From Phoronis australis (taxonomy: Eukaryota; Phoronida; Phoronidae), in NCBI GenBank assembly GCA_002633005.1, contig NMRA01000051.1:196478-260477 (forward strand): 64,000 nucleotides of DNA, in the 5' to 3' direction. Every line of letters starts with the position of its first letter. Position 1 is the first letter of the stretch. The notes below the pieces were generated by a model. It ran no database searches. It worked only from the letters and a program-made list of their open reading frames with translations, and had not been told where the DNA came from. The translations under genes and the position numbers were made by a program. Below, piece after piece: positions 23,701 to 35,315 of this stretch.

Positions 23701-26700
23701 TTGGCCTAATTGAAGGGTCTCAAACAGCGGATTAGGAATGGCGCACGGGTCTTCTCATCATTCTTAGTTACGCGACTGCGCTCTGATCATATTTTCATTG
23801 TCGGAATCCTCCTTCCGTCTGTACTTTTTTTTTTTTTAATACGTTTATTTACCCAGAAAGCATATCATTAATGAATAGTAAATACGGCTGGGGTTGTGTA
23901 GCCCCAACTACGTATCTTTACAACTTACTAGAGTATAATACATCATCTTAATTAAACAAATAAGTATCTGGAAATTACTCCTAATGATTGGGCGAATAAT
24001 TAGCCGAGAAAAATATGAAAGGGGGGGAAACGGGAAGGGGAAGGACTTTCATGCACTCATTCACACTCACATTCACACGATTTAATTAACTTAACTTATG
24101 TTTACATTTACGTAGGTGCATATTTATGAAAAGGTCAATTTTCTTATAATACAACCGAAGTGGTTAAAAAAATAACACCATATATTGTTTGAAAAATTTT
24201 AAAGAGATGCCTGCAAAACCCTCCACTGTTCTGAAGTTTTATCCGAGGCATTAAATACAATGAGGTTCACTGCGTCAAAAAGTATACATCTAAACTTATT
24301 AAAACAAGGTTGAGACCTATCTCTCGATGATGTATAAATATAATGTTGGGCATGAGTGTATATGGTATTGAAGATTACACTTAGATTGCCAAAGAAGCAA
24401 ACTAAGAAGTGGTACATAGATGGCTCAGTGTGTAAATTAGAAACTTTACTTATGAAATGATGTAAAGAATTCCAGAAACGTTTAACACAGACGCAGCTGT
24501 AAAACATATGCTGAAAAGTCTGGACTTTGCTTCTTTCGAAAATACCTTTTTAATGGAAGACGTATCGTTTCGTTACGTTTCCGGAATGCAGCAATCTGTG
24601 TAAAGCATCTGACAGCAAAAAATAAAATGAAATAAAATAAAATAAAATGAAATAAAATAAAATTGGTCAAAGAATATGCACGGCACTGTAAGGGTAAAGA
24701 ATAACAGTTGAATTGTTGTGCAGAGGGTCCTTCAAAAGCAAACATGAGATGAAGACCCATTCTTAATCCTGTCATAAAACCTACGACCCGGACAGTCCCT
24801 AGGCACGTAAAATGAGAATACAAATAAACTTTTTGTGGCACATCAAAAAACAATACTGGATTATGGCTTTGGCCTAATTGAAGGGTCTCAAATAGCAGAT
24901 TAAGAATGGCCCACGGGTCTTCTCATCACTCTTAGTTACAAGACTGCGCTCAGATCATATTTTGATCTCTTCCGTCTGCACTTTGCTTCTTTCGAAAATA
25001 CCCTTTTAATGAAAAACGTATCGTTTCATTACGTTTGCGGAATGTGTCCGACAGCAAAAATAAAATAAAATAAAAAAATATAAGACCTAGAATATGCATG
25101 GCACGGTATGGTTAAAGTTATCTTCTTTCCTGGTTATGTGATATTGTAAACTAAAACAGGGAGACAAAATTGTCATGAGACGTATCTGATGGTATTACTA
25201 CTACTACCTCAGTAAAAGGAACCGACGTCTTCACAAATTCACGAAGGTGAATATTCCCCTAATTTGTCACACCAGAGCCTGGAATGGATGACTAACTACT
25301 GCCTACAATCCATTACTATTGCTGTTTTATCTGTAATGTGTCGAGAAAGTAACTTACCCGAGCAATTTGTTACATTCATCGACCATGATTCATGCTCAAT
25401 GCACACGGAATAAAGCGTAGTGTTGTGATCAGGTAATTCGTAACCAGCGTCACATGTGAAGCGTACAGCCGAGTTCACGTTGACAAAGGTGTTGGTAGTG
25501 TTTGGGATGTTGAATTCAGGTGTAGGCACTGTGCATCCCAAGGCTGAAAAGAGTGTTTTGGTCTTAAAAGGAATCCCGAGGTATATGACTGGATCTTTTT
25601 TATTTACCTTTTACTTCTATACTTTCTGGTGTTCACTCAGTGATTTAGTAGCAATTACCTATTAACTACATAAGGATTCATTTTTTAAGTGCAATGAACT
25701 TTACTGACATATACATGTACAATTAAGTGATGACTTTCATGCAAGTGGCTTACAATTTTTGATAGTCTCCTTGTCATTTTTTTAAAATACATCTAAAACG
25801 TATTTCTTATATGTAAACGCTACCTAACCTGTATGGAGGTATACTTGTTTCTAGAGCGGGGTAAATAACCTATCTATCTATCTATGTAAATGTATCTTTC
25901 TATGTCCGTCTATCTATGTTTCAATCTGCCTGTTTTTTAATTGGATTACAGAGACAAGCCATGTCGATGAGTGGGTAGTTTCCGGTAAAATCGAACGAGT
26001 TGAAAAAGTACTAAAGACTCTATTCATTTGATAAAATTTTAAAATAACTGTGAAAAGAAAGAAATTGATAGTAACGCACTACGTTTTGCTTATAAAACTT
26101 TAAAGTAACGTCAAGTGAAAGTGCAGGTTAACCATCGAATGTCAAAATAGGATGTCTACTGAATCACTGTGAATAAGGCGAACCAAAAATTTGTTTCTAT
26201 ATCTGCAGGTTGACAGAGATCTGGGCTAGTAAATACCTGAAGCAAAAAGAATCTCACGAAAGAAGCTAGTGTAATCACGTACTTCGCTTATAATACTTAG
26301 CGAATCTCGTTTAGTGTTGCAGGCTCCATTTTTTAGGCAAATTTCTAACGTCTACGGCTACCACAACTGGTTGGTCTTCAGTGACATTACTGGTTAGTTC
26401 CTAGCCCGAACACAATATGAGGGTAATTATGTGTTATACATTGGTCGGTCGATTATTTCAACCGAACCGTCTGGTTCCTCGCCTATACACCAGTCTGCAG
26501 TCACAAGTTAAGCCTGCAAGTTATATGTCTGTTAATCGATCATTTGGAAGCTTATGATAACTGTCTGGCTGCTCGCCCAAAAATAGATCTACAGGGTTAT
26601 AAATGGGCGCAGGATTCTTACAACAATATGATTTATATACTTCTAGTTAACGGGGAGGACATTAAAATCAAAAGCGAGGCTCACTGCGATAAACAAAGCT

Positions 26701-29700
26701 GAAGTTGACATTGCGTGAGTTGAATGATTGGCCTTTCGTGTCCAACCTGGATAGTTGTGTCAATAATTAACCAGATGGACGTAGAAATATACATTAAAGA
26801 ACAAGTTGTCTGACAAAAAGGTATAATATTGTTTCGAAAAACTACTTCGAAACATGAAAACTAATTACGACCAAATTGCGGCGATCGTCGTTATTGATTA
26901 AGGGTATGCTGAAGGCGGGGTTGCGTTATTTCTTTAATTTGTTGATGAAAATGCTTTCTAAACGAACCAGATCATCTGCTTGTATTTTTGACGACTTGAA
27001 GATATATTTGATATTAGTGGCTCATCGCATTTTGCTGTCATGTGCAACTTACACCTGGTTTAATTATTTGATCATGGATATTAACATCAAGCTTAGCGGC
27101 CTAGATCCTGCTAGGAACTACCCGGATTAATTGTTACTGTGTCAGTTATCTGCAAGAATGATTAATGTTATTAAAATCATGGTTCATTAAATCATACAAC
27201 AAGGATGTTATTGAAGCCAAAATTATTTTTGACCATCAATTCTACTTTCTTGGTTTTAGTAATTCTTGCACCTCTTTCATCTGTTAGGTTTGAAATATTA
27301 CTCTGGACCAAGTTGAATTTTAAAATAAAAACACCCAGTTCCTTCGTCCAAAGCATAACCTGAAAAACATAATCATCTCGCTTTAGACCTTAATGCCAAT
27401 CAAGCGGGCAGACCAAGCGTTCCTTCAGGGTCCTCGTTCATCCGAGGGGAAGGTGCCTGTGCTTTTTGAGAGTTTTTTTCGCTGAGTGAGAGGGAACTTC
27501 TACCTCTCGACCTACGTAAATAGTATCTCCGCAAGCTCTCATAAGCTCTTTCTAAAGTAGCATTTGGCTCTCTTTCAAATTGTGACCTGTTTGGGTTACA
27601 AATGATTTGAGCTTCGAGGGGAATGTGTGAGGCGCGTGATTTTTCAATATTTTTTGAGAGCAAGAGAGTTCCGATATTTGGCACCAAGATCGAGGGATTG
27701 AGGGCCCTGTCCTTTGGAAAGAAATTCATCAGTGTTTCAACCCGTAGCCATGACAACACAGCCGGGCTGGCCGAAGATTTACTGGTCGTGGCTATGACGC
27801 TTGGCAACCGAGATGTGAAAAAATACAATCAAACTTTCAAAAACATTTATCTGATTTACCCGGAAATATTATCCTTCGTCGCAGCGACGTATGGCGACCA
27901 CCCAAACGCTTTCGAATCTCAACGTCTTTAGGGATTGTAAAAAAGCCATTTGAATGTCCTTATTTTTTCAGCCCCCGTTCGAGTAACGCGGAACACGGCA
28001 ATGCCAATTAGCCATTTAACGGAGCTATTGTAGCGAGACTCGTTTTGGAGCGCGCTTCATGTCTGTGTGAATTTAGCGTATGGCATCTGTTTTACCCGCA
28101 TGGACTTTTATTTCAAGTCACTTTCAGATGTCCTCATGCTGTAGTTGCTCAAGTTCTGCTAGGGATCTCATATCTGGTTCCCAAATCAAATCCAAATTCT
28201 TGCTCAAAGTGGCTGACAGATTTCGAAAGGACTGGAATAGCATACCTATTTCAAAGCAAGCTTACTGCAAAACACAACCTAGAATTTTGAATTTTATCGT
28301 GCTATATTCGCGCCTCCTATTCTAAAATTTCAACTCTTAGAAAGTGCTGTCAGTTCGTTATTGCACGAGACCATGCTCCTCCCAAAAATCATCTAATGTC
28401 AAGTTATTTTTTACCATTGACTCAAATATCAGCGATACGTAACTTCTTCTCAAACCAATTACTTCAAGTTCTAGCTATAGGAACAGCGACGTGCCAGCTT
28501 TAAAATAGTGATTAGTAAACTTAGATTTTTTAACAGAACGCGGGTAGGCTAGGCAATGTAGCACTTGAAATTACTTGCGACTTCAGGTCCATAAACCTCC
28601 ACTTCACTGCGTTAAAATGCCTGCTCCACGGATCCGTATATACAAGTATTTACCATACACAGCTTTGTCACAATTGACCGCTTCAGTTGCAACATTTAGC
28701 AATAGCTCCACTATAATGACGACACAAGAACGCGGGAAGGCTAGGCTATGTAGCAGCTTCAATTACCTGAAACTTTAGGACCATAAACCTCTACTTCACA
28801 CAACGTTAAAGCCTCTTTTCCAAGTAGCCGTATATACAAGTATCTACCATACACAGCTTTGTCACAAGGGATCCCTCTAGTTTCACCATTAGCCAAAGAT
28901 TTATTATAACGATGACACAAGGGGTCGCTAGATGATATTTGAGAGCTGTTGGATACCCGGATATCAAAATTACTTAATCTTTCACCTAGAAAAACATTAA
29001 AACAGTTAACATTGTTTATATAACCAGAGTTACAAAGAAATTCGTTACAAACACAACGTTTCGCTTCATTAAGGAAAAACCATCTTCCTGGTAATAACGG
29101 TAAATATAACATGTTCAAAAAGAGTAGGGGAACAGCGAGTGCCCCATGGTTTAATTGACATTTGGTCTGTTTCGTGTGGCTAAGAACAAGGAGAGCGCGT
29201 CTACGTCACCAACAAACATCCAGTGTTACTTTGGGTTTTTCACTGGAGTGGACAATTTTTTGATCGTTACTCTGATTCACACCTAATGTGATGATTTCAC
29301 TTGGTCTTGTTTTCGTGTCAGTTGGAAAAGTGAACTTACTACCTGGAATAGCATTCGGTATTTTTAAATAGAACAAAGGCCAATTGGCACGAAAAAACAT
29401 TTCATGATGACTCATCGACGCTAAAAACACGAACATGAATAATTGTCAAAACATTTCAAAACATCATGAGTGGTAACATGGACGAAGGCATATGAGGAGT
29501 ATCGATATAACTTAAGATATACAGAGTGATTCCCCAAAACCCGAAACCATGATTTTTTAGTTGATTGTTCATCAAGCTATTACTTGTTGGTCCACTTAAA
29601 TGTCAGTCCAAGGCAGTGGGTGTTTATCGATGATAGTGGCCTTTGCAGACTTGCGATTAATGGCTCCTCACATATTTTATTCCAAACAGTGCGTACCAAA

Positions 29701-32700
29701 TTGATCTCTGTTGGTGACATTGACGAAGTTCACGGCAAAAATGTTTGCAAGGTCAACTCTCCACCAAGGCTTGTCTTCGTCGTCAGTGTGTGAACAGCTG
29801 CGCTTTGAATAGATAGACTCTTTGTTTCCATCAACAGCAAATGATGCCTCAGCATTGTCATAGGTGGATGACTGATTAGCAAACTTACCCAATGCAACAT
29901 TTGAACCAACTGTAACAAACATAGGAAACACAGATTAATTTATGGTCGCACCTGAGACTGTTTTGAATGAGAGATTATAACGCAGACACCCGCGCACGCA
30001 CACAGGCATACTCGCTGACTCCAAGCGTACTGACACACACACAGACCCACACACAGACACACACACACGCACGCACGCACGCACGCACACGCACATGTAC
30101 ATGCACACGCACATGCACGCAAATTCTTAGCTAATGCACAAAAGTATACACTCCGGTTTGGACCAGTCGTACACTGAATTCTGATGTCGGAACTGTACAC
30201 GTCATGACTGGAAAATAGACAACTTCCTGATCATGGTTTGAGGAAGTGATATTGTAACATCATTTTTAACATTTGTTAGTCTGCGCGTTACAAATTTGAC
30301 CTCCACATAAAAACTATTAAAACATTAAATCCAAGAATGTAGTATTCGACTGCATTTGATTGTAACAAAAAGTCAGATGAACATTTAATATAAATGGCAT
30401 TGACATAAATTAGTTAGGAAAAGACCTAAAAATGTTGAGTAAAAAAATAGAAAAATTCCTTGGTGTGTCAAAAAACAGCTATGCCTGCTGTTTTTCGCGA
30501 AACGAGACCAAACTGTATTTTGGGAGAGGAACAAACTTAATATGGTACAACGACGTCGACCTTGAAAGTATGTTTTGAAGATAGCCTTATTACTAAAAGA
30601 TACCAATTCCAGTCCCGTGCATTATGGTTAGGTCCGTAAAATGGAAAATAAAATTCACTAGATTACACATTGAAAATGTATTTTGCGAAAGGGGCAAATT
30701 TAAAACCACAGAAGGAAACCGTCGGTGAAAATTGGATCAGGCGCTCATTTATTACTAACGAATTTTTGCTGGCCCATGCAACTGGTCCAAATCCGTAAAA
30801 TAACGGTTGAATTGTTCTGCAGGGCGTCCTTCAAAAGCAAACTTGAGATGAAGACCCATTCTGAACCCTGTCGTAAAATTAAAGACCTGGAAAATCGCTA
30901 AACACGTAAAATGAAAATACAAATAAGTTGTTTGTGGCACATCAAAAACCAATACTGGATTATGGCTTTGGCCTAATTGAAGGGTCTCAAATAGCAGATT
31001 AAGAATGGCACACGGGTCTTCTCATCATTCTTATTTACACGACTGCGCTCTGATCATATTTTATTCTCGGAATTGGTCTTTCGTCTGCACTTTGCTCCCT
31101 TTCGAAAATACCCTTTTAATGAAACACTTATCGTTTCGTTACGCACAGCAAAAATAAAGAAAATGAAATAAAAGTTGTCCTAGATTATGCATGGCACGGT
31201 AAGGTTAAAGTTATCTTCTTTCCTGGTTATGTAATATTATAAACTAAAACAGTGAGACAAAATTTTCATGAGACTTATTTGACCGTATTACTACCAGCAC
31301 CTCTGTAAAAGGAACCGGCGGCCCCACAACTTCACGGCGGTGATTTCCCCTAATTTGTCACACCAGAGCTTGAACTGGATGACTAACTAGTGCCTACAAT
31401 CCATTACTACTGCTGTTTTATCTGCAATGTGTCGAGAAAGTAACTTACCCGAAAAATTTGTTACATTCATCGACCATGATTCATGCTCAATGCACATGGA
31501 GTAAAGCGTAGTGTTGTGATCAGGTAATTCGTAACCAGCGTCACATGTGAAGCGTACAGTTTAGTTCACGTTGACAAAGGTGTTCGTAGTGTTTGCAATG
31601 TTGAATTCATGTGTAGGCACTGTGCATCCCAAGGCTAAAAAGAGTGTTTTGGTCTTAAAAACAGTCTTGAGGCATATGGCTAGATCCTTAGTGTTTATCC
31701 TTTACTTTGATAATTTCTGGTGTTCACTCAGTGAATTCGCAACAATTTCCGGTTAACTACACAAAGATCCATCTTATTAACTATAATATACTTTTTTGAC
31801 AAATACATGTAGGTGATGTCTTTCATGCAAGCGGGTCCCGTTTTTTGAGTCTCCCTTTTCTTTCTGAACATATATTCAAAATGCATTTCGAATATGTAAA
31901 CGAACTCTATTGCTAGTATACTTGTTTCTGGAGCGGGACAAATAATCTATCTATCAATGCATCCATCTATTTACATACATACATGCATGCTCCTCTATCT
32001 ACGTTTCAATATACCTGTTTGTTTAATTGGATTACAGAGGCCCGCATGTCGAGGAGTGGGTGGTTTCTGGTAAACTCGAACGAGTTGATAAAGTACGTAA
32101 AAACAATCTAGACTATTCACTTGTTAAGAATTTTAAAACAACTGGGAGAAGAAAGAAATTGATGGTTATGCACTACATTTTGCTTAGAAACTTTAAAGCA
32201 TTTTCAAGTGAGAGTGCAGGTTAAACATCGAATGTTAAAATATTAACTTGAAGCCTGTTGATCCAGTGTGAATAAGGCATGCTAAGAATATGTTTCCACA
32301 TCACAGATGATCTGACGATATTAGTGAGGCATTCATGCAAGATTATGAATCTTTTCTATATTAATTGGTTCTTTGGTGCCCTTTTATACAATATTTTTTT
32401 TTATAAATTCAGGTCTCAGGGACATTTACAAAAACATAAGATGACCTAATTACTCCAACTATTTATGCAAAAGTTACAGATAAGGGCTTTCTGATAGATA
32501 AAATGGACAAATATGCATTGCGTAGCTTTGACATATACTGTAGATAGCTCATTACATTGGTTGTCGTGTAAGAGTTTTCATAAAAAAATTCCCAGAAAAT
32601 AAAAAATAGTGATGCTGATAAACGTAATATGTGTTTCCGAAAACAAGAGACATTGGAACACATTTTTGCGATTTAAAGGGTGTTCAAAACAAAGAGAACA

Positions 32701-35263
32701 TGTTAGTTCGAACACCTGTTTCACAGTTGTCACCACCAATATTTGGGGATGAAATAGTGGGATAATCGAGTTCAAGAGAGGGAATGAATTTGTAGGCACT
32801 GTACATCCCAATGCTGAAAAGAGCGTGTTGGTCTTAAAAAGAGTCCTGAGGGATATGACTGGATCCTTTTCTATCTACTACTTTCTGGTGTTCACTTCGT
32901 TGTTCGTTCATGTTTTAGTCTTTCTGTAACCAGGGTTAATACTCATTGAATTAGCAACAATATCATCTTAACTACACAAAGACCCATTTGCTTAACTACT
33001 CTGCTGACATATACATTTAGGTGGTGGTTTTCATTCAAACAGTTCAAAATATTTCAAAAGTATTCTAGTCATTATTTAAAATACATTTAAAAAGTTTTTC
33101 TTATAAGTAAACAATCACTAAATGCATACGTGGGAATACTTGTTTTGTAGAGCAGGCTAAATAAACTATCTATATATCCATATGTTTGCGTACATATATG
33201 TCTGTCTGTCTATTTACGTTTCCATTTACCTGTTTGCTTATTGAATTACAGAGGCCTGCTTATGGATGAGTGTGTGGTTGAACTGCGAACCACAATCAAG
33301 ACTCTATTTGTTAAGAATTTGAAAAAAAAACGACAACAATGAAATTCACGGTAAAGCACGACATTTCGCCTAAATAACTGCAAAGCATCTTCAAGGGACA
33401 ATGCAAGTTAAACATGAAGTGTCCAAATGGGAAGTCCGTTGAACTACTGTGAATACGATAAAGCAAAAATGTGTAACCATTGGTGCAAGGTGAAAAAGAT
33501 CTGGCGGGATAAATTCCGAAAATATAAAAATATCGCGAAGGAAGCTAGTGTGTTCACGCGCTACGCTCTAATACATGGCGATATCTCGCTTAGTCTTGAG
33601 AGATCCAAGGTCTTTGCGAAGTTCTCGCGTCAACGGAACACAAGCGTGGATGGCATTCAGTGACCTTGATGCTATTCTATGTAGCTCTCCTTGGTCTTAG
33701 ACTACTGAAAAGACACCGTCTTAACCTCTTATGCTTTTAAATATAATTAGTTTTAATTGTCCAAAGCAATATGTCTGTTACTTAATCGTTGGGTATTACT
33801 GGTTAGTTCCTAATCCGAACACAATATGGGTGGAGTTAGGTGTTTTACATTGGTCGATCGATCATTGGGAACTTGCTTGACTAGTTCCTTGCCGAAACAC
33901 CAGATGGGCAGAGGCATAAGTTTGTAAGTTAAATGTCTGTTAATCGATCGTTTGAAACTAAGCTTACCTGTCCGGCTCCTCTCACGAACAACAGATTGAC
34001 AGAGTTATAAGTGGGTGCAGGACTGCCCGTTTTACCCCCATGGAATTTTAATTCATGTCACTTTCAGATATCCTCGCACTGTAGTTGCCCAAGTTCTGCT
34101 AGAGAGCTCACATTGTGTTCCCAAATCAATTTTAAATTTTATTCTGTGATGTTCGCGCGTCCTATTCAGAAACAAGTTAATTAAGGCCACTTTCAGTTAT
34201 AAAAAAAGTCCCCTACTCAAAGCTAGAAGTAATCTCGAGGCTTGGAATGTACTGTCAGTTTGATATACCATAAGACCGTGCTTGTCGCAAGGAATCAGCT
34301 GCAGGTCAAGTTAGTTTTTTACCAATGACTCAATTATCCCCGATATGTTGCTTTTTCCCAAGCCGATTACTTCAATTTCTAGCTATAGGAACAAACACAA
34401 GCCAGCTTAAAAGTAGTGAGTGGTACAGTAACTTTTTCAACAGAAGACGGGTAGACTACGTAGCAGTTTCAATTACCTGAGGCTTTAAGTCCATAAACCT
34501 CCACTTCACACAACGTTAAAATGCCTTCTCCACTCCCACAGAGCTGTATATACAAGTATCTCTACCATACACAGCTTTCAATTAATAAAATGCCTTTGTT
34601 TACATATTCCCTGATTTTAAAGTTCGTACTTCTATTTTTGCCAAAAACAAATGTCTCAAGGGTTGTCTGATAAATGGGCAAACATCTATTTTGCAGCTTT
34701 GATATATACTGTGAATGGCTCATTACATTGATTGCCTTTAAGACTTTCCATTTGTATAGAAGTTAACAAATGAACTAGTTTCTTCAGAAAGAATTTAGTG
34801 ACCATGATACGTGTTGTGTGTATTACCGTAAACAAGAGACATTGGAACACCATTGCTAGTGGGCTCAGGAAAATAACATTCACAACTAAGAGACAACGTT
34901 ACTTTGAACTTGTTGCACAATTATCACGGCCAACATCCCAGAATTAAAAACTGGACAACTGGATTGAAAAGCAGGACTTAGGGATACAAAGAGGACATTT
35001 AGAATATTCCAAAACGCAAGAGTGAAATGTTTTTATTCAATATAATAGGTACGGTACAGATCATACAATTACAGATGAAATAACTTTTTTGTTCCAGTCA
35101 AGGAACAGTTAAGGTGTTAATTTACAGTGCTGATACGTACAAAGGAAATTGGATTAAAAACACAGAAGAGCATATGATTCATTCAGAATAAGCAAACAAG
35201 GTCAAGACCTTGCCAGCGCTCTATAAATTCACCATATTTCATTTTGTTTATATATATACATAC

Positions 35264-35315
<52 letters not shown>

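Larger units (their letters stand above)
21900..25080. repeat. Duplicated intronic units (about 0.9-1 kb) linked to sushi exons
   Basis: Segments at about 21900-22810, 22820-23826 plus 24518-24600, and 24690-25080 align with each other and with 30210-31150. Shared landmarks: tttgaggaagtgatattg, gcaaatttaaa.ccacag, ctaattgaagggtctcaaa, tgcactttgcttctttcgaaaa. In transcript sense each complete unit lies just upstream of a sushi acceptor. No coding capacity. Confidence 0.8.
26383..28730. repeat. Intron block paralogous to 33790-34582, with a 1.47-kb extra segment
   Basis: 26383-26615 matches 33790-34023 and 28086-28730 matches 34024-34582. The intervening 26616-28085 is absent from the second copy. 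The block carries a decayed FTP exon at one end. Confidence 0.8.
25560..33480. repeat. Three copies of the intron upstream of the sushi exon
   Basis: 25560-26190, 31640-32280 and 32815-33480 align. Landmarks: ctatctatctatnta..., gtttca/catntacctgtttg, attacagaggcc, gaaagaaattgatagt, gtgcaggttaa.catcgaatgt. Each is attached to one sushi exon copy (alive, stop-containing, truncated). Confidence 0.82.

Noticed and set aside
29206-29436. 76-codon minus-strand frame between the two FTP exons
   Set aside because: The two FTP exons join in phase to give a normal-length domain; this frame would disrupt it and matches no part of FTP.
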